Below are positions 6,346-12,228 of a stretch of DNA of 15,707 nt, piece after piece (positions within the stretch are counted from its first letter, which is position 1; every line of letters starts with the position of its first letter). The DNA is from Deinococcus sp. (GTDB lineage: Bacteria; Deinococcota; Deinococci; Deinococcales; Deinococcaceae). The stretch spans positions 1 to 15,707 of the forward strand of contig NZ_JANYGJ010000117.1 in NCBI RefSeq assembly GCF_025362455.1, written 5' to 3'. Below the pieces are notes generated by a model that was not told the origin of the DNA, did no database searches, and worked only from the letters and a program-made list of their open reading frames with translations. A program made the translations under genes and the position numbers.

Positions 6346-7578
6346 TCACGGCAAGGTCGCCCCCGCCAGGCTCGCCGCGTCGGCCTCCACGTCGTCCAGT
6401 AGGGCTTGGCCCAGGCGCTCGAAGGCTTCGGGGTCGGTGGGCGGGTGGGTCAGTCCGGCGCGAGCGTCGCGGAGCAGCCGCTCGAAGGGCAGGCCCGGTG
6501 CCAGCGCGGCGCCGCCGACAGCGCGGGCGGCCTGGTCGGTGGCGAATACGGCGGCGCCCGTACACAGCGCCTTGGCGGCGGCCAGCAGGGGCAGGCTGCG
6601 GGCGTCGGGGACGAATTCAAAGGCGCGGGTGGCCTCGCGCAGCAGGGCGCGGGCGGCGCTGAGTTCGGCGGCAATACGTCCGGTGGCCTCGCGCACGCGG
6701 GGCAGGCTGCTCAGCGGGGCGCCCAGCGCGGTGGGAACGCGCAGGCGGCTGTGCGAGATCAGCGCCTCCAGGGCCGCCGTGCCCACGCCCAGGTAGGTTC
6801 CGGCCAGCGCGGTCCAGAACCAGGCCGGATGCGCCGGGTGCTGCGGCTGGGGGGGCACCACGTCGGCGCCGGGCACCGCCACGGCGTCCAGATACAGGTC
6901 CTGCGAGCCGCTGCCGCGCAACGAGAGCGAGCCGTTCCAGGTGGCCTCGATGCGCACGCCCGGCGCACTCAGGTCGATGAGCGCCCGCGCCACCTCCTGC
7001 TGCGGCGTGCGGGCCGTCACCAGCGCGAAGTTCAGCGCCCGCGCCCCGGTGGCCCAGGTCTTGTGGCCGCTGAGCAGAAATCCGGCGCCGTGGGCGCTCA
7101 GTGCGGTCTCCGGCATTCCCCCGCGTGAGGGCGAGCCCAGCGCCGGTTCGCTGGCCACCGCGTTGATGAGCGCACCCTGGACGGCTGCCGTGCCCAGTCG
7201 GCGCAGCATCTCGCCCGGCAGGCTGCGGGCCGCGAAGGCGCTGCCGAGCACCTGGCCGTTCATCGCCAGAACCAGCGCCAGCGACGCCCCGGCGGCGCCG
7301 AGCTGCTCCTGCGCCCAGCCGAACTCGCTCAGGACGGCGCCCAGTCCGCCGGGAATCGGCACGCCGCCCAGCTCGGTAGGCACGCAAAAGGCCGGGTAGC
7401 CGCATCCCCGCAGGGCGATCACGGCTTCCGGCGTCAGGTCCTGGGCGGCCTCGCAGGCGCCCTGATGATCCCGAATGGCCTGGGCAGCCTGAGCGACCAC
7501 CGCCCGGATTTCGGGGCGCGGCCACACCGTCAAAGGGGCGGCGGGCAGGGGAGAGGAAGCGGTCTGGCTGCCGGTCAT
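6346..7578 (-). CDS. Acyl-CoA dehydrogenase-like flavoprotein
   Basis: A 410-residue FAD-type protein of usual family length. N-terminal helical domain: LTPEAVIALRGCGYPAFCVP and TELGGVPIPGG (about 48-78). Middle beta domain: AVASEPALGSPSRGG (about 140-154) and the flavin-site strand LSGHKTWATGAR (169-180). C-terminal helical domain: AAKALCTGAAVFATDQAARAVGG, then RDARAGLTHPPTDPEAF. No residue clearly matches the catalytic Glu of acyl-CoA dehydrogenases, and the C-terminal RDAR...HPP ending recalls flavin monooxygenases of this fold (DszC/SfnB-like). Substrate is therefore open. The ATG at 7578 is chosen because TAGCAT lies 7 nt upstream; the longer frame to 7659 adds a non-homologous Cys/Arg-rich tail. 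It appears to be a single-gene unit. Confidence 0.8.
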   Translation of the reverse strand: MTGSQTASSPLPAAPLTVWPRPEIRAVVAQAAQAIRDHQGACEAAQDLTPEAVIALRGCGYPAFCVPTELGGVPIPGGLGAVLSEFGWAQEQLGAAGASLALVLAMNGQVLGSAFAARSLPGEMLRRLGTAAVQGALINAVASEPALGSPSRGGMPETALSAHGAGFLLSGHKTWATGARALNFALVTARTPQQEVARALIDLSAPGVRIEATWNGSLSLRGSGSQDLYLDAVAVPGADVVPPQPQHPAHPAWFWTALAGTYLGVGTAALEALISHSRLRVPTALGAPLSSLPRVREATGRIAAELSAARALLREATRAFEFVPDARSLPLLAAAKALCTGAAVFATDQAARAVGGAALAPGLPFERLLRDARAGLTHPPTDPEAFERLGQALLDDVEADAASLAGATLP

Positions 7579-7585
7579 GGGCGCC

Positions 7586-7591
7586 ATGCTA
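7586..7591 (-). promoter_or_regulatory. Putative -10 (TAGCAT) of the flavoprotein gene, leaderless
   Basis: On the minus strand TAGCAT ends 7 nt before the ATG at 7578, and no Shine-Dalgarno is present. It matches the TANNNT pattern of the other leaderless-type starts in the window. No clear -35 is seen. Confidence 0.45.
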
Positions 7592-7745
7592 GGGCATCGG
7601 GGCGCCGCCACATTGCAGTTTCGGGCACGGCACTGACTTATGGTTTCGTCGGCTTGCACCAGGTTGGCGGCGCCTTGCGGGGCGCCGCGCTCTGGAGGCC
7701 AGAAAAAGCCAGTCTGTACACGGTCTGCGTCTGCGTCATGCGTCA

Positions 7746-7789
7746 GCGGGAACGCCTGGCGTCCTCACAACCCCGCCTGGCGTTCCCGC
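7746..7789 (-). terminator. Hairpin downstream of gfh1, possible terminator
   Basis: GCGGGAACGCC at 7746-7756 is the exact inverse of GGCGTTCCCGC at 7779-7789, giving an 11-bp stem with a 22-nt loop about 40 nt after the gfh1 stop. There is no U-run, so it may instead stabilise the transcript end. CGCCTGGCGT is also repeated directly on both arms. The rest of 7592-7826 shows no gene. Confidence 0.4.
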
Positions 7790-7826
7790 CGCCACGACCA
7801 CCTACTTCCAGCTTATTCCAGAACCC

Positions 7827-8312
7827 TTATTCCAGGCTCTTGATCTTGTACTTCATCTGCTTGCCGCTGCCCAGATTGACCACGAAGCTCTCGCCTTTTT
7901 TGCGGCCCATCAGCTCGCGGCCCACCGGGCTGTCGTCGCTGATCTTGGGAATGCTGCCGCCGCGCATGGTCGCTTCCGGGGCGCTGACGAGCTGCACGCG
8001 CATGTCCTGCTTGGTGGCCTCGTTGTAGAGCATCATGATGCTGCCCAGACCCACCCGGCCCGCGTTCTCCTCGCCGTCGATCAGTACGGCGCGGGCCAGG
8101 GTGTCTTCGAATTCGTCGATGCGGGCCTCGATCATGCCCTTCTCGCGCTTGGCGTCTTCCAGACCGGTGTCCTCGAAGTCGGCGCTGGCCTCCATCTGCT
8201 CTTGCAGGATGCGGGTGGCCTCCGCCAGACGGCCCTGTTCCTGTTCCAGACTTTGCTTGAGCCGCACGAAGCCTTCCTGCGTCAGCTTGACTTGTTTGTT
8301 CTCTCCGGCCAT
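7827..8312 (-). CDS. gfh1: Gfh1-type GreA/GreB-family RNA polymerase factor
   Basis: A 161-residue secondary-channel factor: N-terminal coiled coil (about 8-78) and C-terminal FKBP-like domain (about 85-160) with the Gre-like KISDDSPVGRELMGRKKGESF. Gre factors stimulate transcript cleavage by RNA polymerase, whereas Gfh factors lack that activity and inhibit or pause the enzyme. The coiled-coil tip here reads SADFEDTGLED (43-53) instead of the GreA signature GDLSENAEY. The segments EATRILQEQMEAS, GLEDAKREKGMIEARID and LARAVLI match Thermus Gfh1 as I remember it. Automated annotation will probably say GreA. The ATG at 8312 has a strong TCCTCC complement (GGAGGA) 3 nt upstream; the in-frame ATG at 8342 lacks one. 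A second TTATTCCAG, containing the stop, is duplicated just downstream (7813-7821). Confidence 0.82.
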   Translation of the reverse strand: MAGENKQVKLTQEGFVRLKQSLEQEQGRLAEATRILQEQMEASADFEDTGLEDAKREKGMIEARIDEFEDTLARAVLIDGEENAGRVGLGSIMMLYNEATKQDMRVQLVSAPEATMRGGSIPKISDDSPVGRELMGRKKGESFVVNLGSGKQMKYKIKSLE

Positions 8313-8315
8313 GAG

Positions 8316-8321
8316 TCCTCC
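8316..8321 (-). promoter_or_regulatory. Strong Shine-Dalgarno deciding the gfh1 start
   Basis: GGAGGA on the minus strand lies 3 nt before the ATG at 8312. It rules in favour of the 161-residue form and shows that this gene has a leadered transcript, unlike several neighbours. Confidence 0.75.
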
Positions 8322-8453
8322 GATTCGGTGTATCTGGTTCAACTGGTGCTCGGAATGTGCCCATAGGACTTGACAATTTCAGGGAAATGGGGCGGCGTCA
8401 TTCTGCCACACCCGGCGCCGGGGGGCAAGAATCGTGGCCGTGTCATGGCCGTG

Positions 8454-9236
8454 TCATGGCCGGGCGCTCAGGGCTGCCGGGCGCTCCAGCAGTCGCAGAT
8501 TCAGCCGCCAGGCGCCGCCGTAGCGCACCTGATCCTGGGGTCTGGAGCGGGCGGCGCAGTCGTAGTGGGCGTCGGTGCGGGCCACCACCGGCCAGATCAC
8601 CGCCGCAGCCCGCCCGGCGACGTCACGCAGCGGCACCGGCCCGAACAGCCGTGAGTCCTCGCTGCCTCCGGGGCTGCGGTTGTCGCCCATCACGAAATAC
8701 TGGTGGGCCGGTACGGTGAAGCTCTGGCTCAGCGGCTGGCGCGTGTTCAAATCGCTGCGGGCATTGTTCGCCAGCGCACTCTCCCGGTCCCAGCAGCCCT
8801 GAGATTGCCAGTAGTCGCTGGTAAACGCCTGACTGAGCGCCGCGCCGTTGACGTAGACCTCGCCGCCCGCCACCCGCACCTGGTCGCCCGGCAGGCCCAC
8901 CAGGCGTTTGACCAGCCAGGGCCGGTAGGGCACGCCCAGAACCGTCAGGTTCAGGCTGCCAGTCGGCGGCTTGAACACCACAATATCGCCGCGCCGGAAC
9001 TGGCCGACGCCGACTTTATGCAGCCAGGTCTCATACTTGGGAATCAGCAGCCGTTCGTGGTGGCGCAACCCCGGCATCATGCTGGCGCCGTCCACGCCGA
9101 CGACGGTGGCCACAAACTGGGTTGTCAGCAGCGCGACGAGCAGTGCTTCGAGCCAGGGCCAGGCGAGCGCGAACAGACGGCGGGCAGGTTTGGGAAGCGG
9201 CAGCTTGTTTGTACTATCTATCAGAGTCTGATACAT
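8454..9236 (-). CDS. lepB: Signal peptidase I
   Basis: A 260-residue membrane serine protease that cleaves signal peptides of exported proteins on the outer face of the cytoplasmic membrane. A single N-terminal membrane anchor covers about residues 21-47. Box B GASMMPGL gives the nucleophile Ser52, and box D RPWLVKRLVGLPGD gives the general base Lys110. Box E FVMGDNRSPGGSEDSRLFGP is at 181-200. An insertion of about 35 residues between boxes D and E contains DYWQSQGCWDRES. The C-terminus is extended and basic. Codons 2-6 (YQTLI) coincide exactly with a palindrome, and a second copy lies just upstream, so control at the start site is plausible. Only a weak AAGG precedes the ATG. The MFS gene upstream is co-oriented, 160 bp away; the spacer between has no gene. 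Confidence 0.93.
   Translation of the reverse strand: MYQTLIDSTNKLPLPKPARRLFALAWPWLEALLVALLTTQFVATVVGVDGASMMPGLRHHERLLIPKYETWLHKVGVGQFRRGDIVVFKPPTGSLNLTVLGVPYRPWLVKRLVGLPGDQVRVAGGEVYVNGAALSQAFTSDYWQSQGCWDRESALANNARSDLNTRQPLSQSFTVPAHQYFVMGDNRSPGGSEDSRLFGPVPLRDVAGRAAAVIWPVVARTDAHYDCAARSRPQDQVRYGGAWRLNLRLLERPAALSARP
9219..9233. promoter_or_regulatory. Palindrome TATCAG-N3-CTGATA, copy 1, candidate operator
   Basis: TATCAGAGTCTGATA is a perfect 6-3-6 inverted repeat lying inside lepB codons 2-6. Its centre is 28 bp from that of copy 2. Two perfect copies so close together point to a dimeric DNA-binding protein. Confidence 0.6.
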
Positions 9237-9246
9237 ACGCCTTGAC

Positions 9247-9261
9247 TATCAGAACCTGATA
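9247..9261. promoter_or_regulatory. Palindrome TATCAG-N3-CTGATA, copy 2, candidate operator
   Basis: TATCAGAACCTGATA repeats the architecture of 9219-9233, 10 bp upstream of the lepB ATG, where promoter or ribosome-binding sequences should be. The cognate regulator is not identified; tetO-like half sites (TATCA/TGATA) are similar but spaced differently. Confidence 0.6.
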
Positions 9262-9396
9262 TGAGAAACAGGAGAAGTGGGCGAGCGCTGTCGGAGCGAG
9301 CTGGAGCGGGATGAAGCTGATGTTCGGAGAGCTTACGCCCTCATCTGTTCCCGCGTCCCGCGTCCCCGCGCACCGCACACCTCATCCAACCCCAGA

Positions 9397-10524
9397 TCAG
9401 CGTGCGTCCGAGCGGCGCAGCACCTCACGGACCCACAGCACCGAGCCGCCCAGCAGCAGCGCGTCGGCAGCGACGCTGTAGGGCACGGCCTGGACGCCGA
9501 AGCGGGCGACCAGCAGCCCGATCACTGCCGGAATGGCGGCGCCGCCCAGGCTTCCGGCGCTCAGCATCAGCGGCGCGACGCGGGCCGGAAAACGCGAGGT
9601 GAACCAGGCCAGCAGCACCGAAAAGATCGGCGCGATGCCCAGTCCGGCGATCAGGTAGCCTGCCGGAGCCAGGGCGGGCACGGCGACGATCAGGCTGCCC
9701 AGCAGCGCCACCGCCGCGCAGGCGAGCACCACCGGGGCCGGGCCGAAGCGCGAATCCACCAGCCGCGTACCGAACGGCGCAAAGCCCAGCCGTCCCAGCG
9801 TCAGGGCCAGCCAGTAGAGGCTGGTGACCACTTCCGGGTTGCCGGTGGCCCGCAGATGGGTGGTGGCCCAGTTGCCCAGCCCCGCCTCGATGCCCACGTA
9901 GCTGAAAAACAGTAGCCCGAACAGCGCCACCTGGGGCCGGTTGACCACGCGCTGGGCCAGCACCGCCGGTTGTGAGGGCCACTGGCGCACGCTGCGCAGC
10001 GAGAGGGCCAGCAGGGTCGCCAGAGCCGCCGTCACAAAAAAGGGAAGCGGAAAGGCGCCCAGGCCGAGTGCCAACAGCGGCGCGGCCACCGAGCCGATGC
10101 CGAACAGCGCGTTGACCAGGCTCGACGGCCCGGCGCCCAGCAGCGCGAACGCCGAATTAAGTCCCCCCGAAATCGCCCCGAAACCCAGCCCGGCCAGCGC
10201 GGCTCCGGCCAGCGCCACCGGCCAGGTCGGCGCCAGGGCCAGCACCAGCAGCCCCAGCGCCAGGGCCGCGCTGGCCAGCATCATGGCCGCCCTCAGCGGC
10301 ACTCTGGTCAGCAGGGCGCCCAGAATCACCGGCCCCAGGGCGCTGCCGCCAAAGTGGGCGCTGCTGATGCCCGCCACCGACGAGACGCTCTGGGCGAAGC
10401 GGGTTTCGAGCAGTGGATACGCCGGACCGTAGGCGGCCTGAAGCAGTCCCAGTAGCACAAAAACCCCGAAACCCACGGTGTACAGCGCCGTGTAGGCCGG
10501 TCTGGTGCGGAGTTCGGGCGTCAT
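9397..10524 (-). CDS. Major facilitator superfamily transporter
   Basis: A 375-residue polytopic inner-membrane protein with about 12 hydrophobic segments in two halves, on the short side for the superfamily. The first half starts ALYTVGFGVFVLLGLLQAAY and has a degenerate motif A loop, GALLTRVPLRAAM. The second half has LGRLGFAPFGTRLVDSRFGP after TM7-8, a better motif A relative. The central loop is short (SLRSVRQWPSQPAVLAQRVV). Substrate cannot be told; overall pattern recalls sugar/fucose-permease-like or exporter MFS members. The ATG at 10524 is preceded by TAGGCT 8 nt upstream; extending to 10644 would add a non-membrane, low-complexity tail. It is followed by lepB in the same direction after 160 bp. 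Confidence 0.87.
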   Translation of the reverse strand: MTPELRTRPAYTALYTVGFGVFVLLGLLQAAYGPAYPLLETRFAQSVSSVAGISSAHFGGSALGPVILGALLTRVPLRAAMMLASAALALGLLVLALAPTWPVALAGAALAGLGFGAISGGLNSAFALLGAGPSSLVNALFGIGSVAAPLLALGLGAFPLPFFVTAALATLLALSLRSVRQWPSQPAVLAQRVVNRPQVALFGLLFFSYVGIEAGLGNWATTHLRATGNPEVVTSLYWLALTLGRLGFAPFGTRLVDSRFGPAPVVLACAAVALLGSLIVAVPALAPAGYLIAGLGIAPIFSVLLAWFTSRFPARVAPLMLSAGSLGGAAIPAVIGLLVARFGVQAVPYSVAADALLLGGSVLWVREVLRRSDAR

Positions 10525-10532
10525 CGCGGGGG

Positions 10533-10538
10533 AGCCTA
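10533..10538 (-). promoter_or_regulatory. Putative -10 (TAGGCT) of the MFS gene, near-leaderless
   Basis: TAGGCT on the minus strand ends 8 nt before the ATG at 10524. The same hexamer serves the divergent gene at 10700. No Shine-Dalgarno is evident. Confidence 0.42.
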
Positions 10539-10612
10539 GCACGCCGCTGTGGTGGGCCGCTGGCAGATTTCCGCAAGGTGGGTCAACACCCAAGGTCAGC
10601 GCTGGGCGGTCT

Positions 10613-10646
10613 GGTCCAGTTCCCAATACCGGTCCAGTTCCCAATA
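10613..10646. repeat. 16-bp direct repeat, 18-bp period
   Basis: GGTCCAGTTCCCAATA occurs at 10613-10628 and 10631-10646 with 2 bp between. It lies in the 175-bp spacer between the divergent MFS and small acidic protein genes. Confidence 0.85.
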
Positions 10647-10687
10647 TCCGCTAAGCTCCTGCTCAGCCGCCCCGCGCCCGGCACCTC

Positions 10688-10693
10688 TAGGCT
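10688..10693 (+). promoter_or_regulatory. Putative -10 (TAGGCT) of the small acidic protein gene, leaderless
   Basis: TAGGCT ends 6 nt before the ATG at 10700, with GGGGGC in between. The G-run might act as a weak ribosome site, but the spacing fits a leaderless start. Confidence 0.42.
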
Positions 10694-10699
10694 GGGGGC

Positions 10700-11035
10700 A
10701 TGACCCAGCGCACTGACCACGACCACTCCGGCGAAATGCCCGGCGAGCGCATCGACGAGGGCACCACCGCCGAACTGCTGCAAGACAAGCAGGCCACCGA
10801 GTCCATTCTGCGCAGCGAGGCGCAGGCCGACCAGCACAACGTCAACGATGCGCCCGGATTCGACGACGGCATGCTGGGCGGCTCCGACTTCGAGGACCGC
10901 CAGGGCGAGCCCAACAACAACGCCCTGGGCAGCGACGTTCACGGTGAGGCCGAGGGCGGCGTGGGCCAGAGCCGCAGCGGCGGGGTAGACGGTGGCCCGA
11001 AGCGCACCCATCCGCTGCCGGGTAAAGAAGGCTGA
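10700..11035 (+). CDS. Small acidic, probably disordered hypothetical protein
   Basis: A 111-residue protein that I do not recognise. It is rich in Asp, Glu, Gly, Asn and His, has no Cys, Trp or Tyr, no hydrophobic core and no membrane segment, so it should be soluble and largely unfolded. One short helix-prone stretch (GTTAELLQDKQATESILRSEAQAD, stated here only as residues 21-44) is followed by DAPGFDDGMLGGSDFEDRQGE and a Gly/Ser-rich tail ending HPLPGKEG. Codon third positions are strongly G/C as in the neighbouring real genes, and the -10/ATG arrangement supports the start. The composition recalls hydrophilin-like stress or desiccation proteins, but that is only a resemblance. A long minus-strand frame across it is a shadow. 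Confidence 0.72.
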   Translation: MTQRTDHDHSGEMPGERIDEGTTAELLQDKQATESILRSEAQADQHNVNDAPGFDDGMLGGSDFEDRQGEPNNNALGSDVHGEAEGGVGQSRSGGVDGGPKRTHPLPGKEG

Positions 11036-11340
11036 GCCAAGCACCTCCACGCGGCGAGAGGTCTTCTCGGTGAAGTGCTGGTAGACCCGACCCTTTGTGC
11101 CGACCTCGTGTGCCGGTCCTGATGACACCGGCTGAACTCGGCAACTCTGTTCGTAGCGCCAGCCACGCATGCGAATCGGATAGGGCCGCTTACCGATATT
11201 GCTGCTCTCGTCGTCCATATTTTCGCCGTTGTCAATTTGTACTGGAACCAACAATTTGTCGTTCTGAACGATAGTGAACGGTCTCATCGTGGACTGACGA
11301 AACCTCTTTTGTCAGCCTGGACGACGTAACACTTTCACGC

Positions 11341-11366
11341 TTGACTTATATTTCCACTAAAGTCAA
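11341..11366. promoter_or_regulatory. Inverted repeat TTGACTT-N12-AAGTCAA
   Basis: Seven-base arms match perfectly around a 12-nt AT-rich centre. The left arm is also a good -35 (TTGACT), and AATTAT lies 18 bp after it at 11365-11370. It may be an operator-promoter or an orphan remnant; no gene starts nearby on the plus strand. Confidence 0.35.
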
Positions 11367-11414
11367 TTATCAGGCAGATAAGTCGCAGCAGGGGAAGCTC
11401 ACGCCCTCCCGGCG

Positions 11415-11444
11415 CCTGTATAGAGTTGTCCTGTATCGAGTTGT
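11415..11444. repeat. 15-bp tandem duplication
   Basis: CCTGTATAGAGTTGT at 11415-11429 is followed directly by CCTGTATCGAGTTGT at 11430-11444, one mismatch. It lies just past the stop of the minus-strand secreted-protein gene. Confidence 0.85.
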
Positions 11445-11452
11445 TCAGGCGC

Positions 11453-11821
11453 TCATCTGACGCTGCCGCGCCGGATGTTGTAGCCGGTGGCGTTGAACTC
11501 GAAGATCAGGGTGCGGCCATCGTAGACGAAGTTCAGGCCGCTGGAATTGACGAAGCTGCCGCTTTTGAGCCGCAGGCAATCGGAGACGATCCGGTAGTTC
11601 TGCTTTTTTACCAGCATGGGCAACGCTTTGCCCAGCGTGAACTTATGCTTGCCGTCGGGTGAAAGGTAGGCGTCGATCAGGGGCTTTTCGTTTTCCCAGA
11701 GCTGCATCCTGATCTTGTCGCAGGGCGAGGCGCCGGGGCTGACCAGAATGTCCATGTCGCTGCTGGAGGCGCTGCTGACGCTGATACAAAGCAGTACGGC
11801 GGAAATAAGCAAACGGTTCAT
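11453..11821 (-). CDS. Small secreted hypothetical protein
   Basis: A 122-residue protein with a signal peptide (MNRLLISAVLLCISVSSASS, likely cut near residue 20) and a mature part of about 100 residues. The mature part has two Cys, in SPCDKIR and VSDCLRLKSG, which could form a disulfide, and predicted strand-rich ends such as LNFVYDGRTLIFEFNATGYNIRR. I recognise no family. It is more Lys/Asn-rich and less GC-biased than its neighbours, which hints at later acquisition. The ATG at 11821 has AAGGAG 4 nt upstream; an in-frame ATG at 11845 lies inside the adjacent mobile element and would spoil the signal peptide. The element ends 9 bp before the start, so the native promoter has been displaced. 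Confidence 0.7.
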   Translation of the reverse strand: MNRLLISAVLLCISVSSASSSDMDILVSPGASPCDKIRMQLWENEKPLIDAYLSPDGKHKFTLGKALPMLVKKQNYRIVSDCLRLKSGSFVNSSGLNFVYDGRTLIFEFNATGYNIRRGSVR

Positions 11822-11829
11822 GAGACTCC

Positions 11830-11957
11830 TTAGAGCAGATGTCATAAAAAGACCCTTTTTATGACCGAGCGGAGCGAGTAGTGTTGACTGAGCAAGGCGC
11901 AGAATGGAGGCGCGGGGAGGCTGTTTTCCCCCATGTAGTGTCGGAGTACTGCTCTAA
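11830..11957 (+). mobile_element. 128-bp MITE-like element, copy 1
   Basis: The element has terminal inverted repeats TTAGAGCAG/CTGCTCTAA and no coding capacity. Inside, GTCATAAAAAG-ACC-CTTTTTATGAC forms an 11-bp hairpin (11841-11865). It matches bases 15534-15661 in reverse orientation at 120 of 128 positions by hand count. GAGCAG ends flanked by TA on each side are compatible with TA-targeting (IS630/mariner-type) mobilisation, which is inference. It lies directly before the secreted-protein gene, and its last AA contributes to that gene's Shine-Dalgarno. Confidence 0.8.
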
Positions 11958-12003
11958 CGCAGGTGCCGCAGACTCTGCGGCCAGCGGCGCTGTCATTGGA
12001 CGA

Positions 12004-12035
12004 CTGTATGGCTAAAACACTGTATCGCTAAAACA
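12004..12035. repeat. 16-bp tandem duplication
   Basis: CTGTATGGCTAAAACA at 12004-12019 is followed by CTGTATCGCTAAAACA at 12020-12035, then a decayed third start (CTGTGTAGC). The spacer 11958-12228 otherwise holds no gene. Confidence 0.85.
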
Positions 12036-12095
12036 CTGTGTAGCGGCGGGTGCAATCGGGTCCGGTGGATGCCGGGGCCGGGGCGTACCGCTCTT

Positions 12096-12110
12096 TATGG
12101 TCGCACCATA
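12096..12110. promoter_or_regulatory. Palindrome TATGGT-CGC-ACCATA
   Basis: A perfect 6-3-6 inverted repeat about 120 bp upstream of the Nudix gene. It has the same architecture as the lepB palindromes but a different sequence. It could be an operator or a small hairpin. Confidence 0.4.
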
Positions 12111-12192
12111 GCAGAGGTCCTTTGACCCAAATCTGACAGCAGTTGTAGGCCCTCGTGGTCTTCATAATGTGATTTATAATGTATTTTGAAGG

Positions 12193-12222
12193 CTGACTCG
12201 GTGCGGCGGCCCATGCTATACT
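12193..12222 (+). promoter_or_regulatory. Promoter of the Nudix gene, leaderless
   Basis: CTGACT at 12193-12198 (-35) and TATACT at 12217-12222 (-10) are 18 bp apart. The -10 ends 6 nt before the ATG, so the transcript should start at or beside the initiation codon. This is the best-formed promoter in the window. A perfect TATAAT at 12175-12180 lacks a -35. Confidence 0.6.
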
Positions 12223-12228
12223 CGGCCC

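Larger units (their letters stand above)
11036..11452. other. 417-bp spacer without a credible gene
   Basis: A minus-strand frame starting at 11287 (MRPFTIVQNDKLL...) is open through this stretch, but it runs on across the whole acidic-protein gene and has no ribosome site, so I do not call it. It could be the 5' remnant of a lost gene. The base composition drops around 11200-11370. An inverted repeat and a tandem duplication are listed separately. Confidence 0.5.

Noticed and set aside
6406..7128. 240-residue plus-strand frame opposite the flavoprotein gene
   Set aside because: Low-complexity Gly/Arg/Gln composition, no start signals, and fully antisense to a recognisable gene.
10583..11287. 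234-residue minus-strand frame
   Set aside because: Most of it is antisense to the acidic-protein gene, and it lacks a Shine-Dalgarno or -10 near its start. Only its first third falls in a spacer and is reported as a possible remnant.
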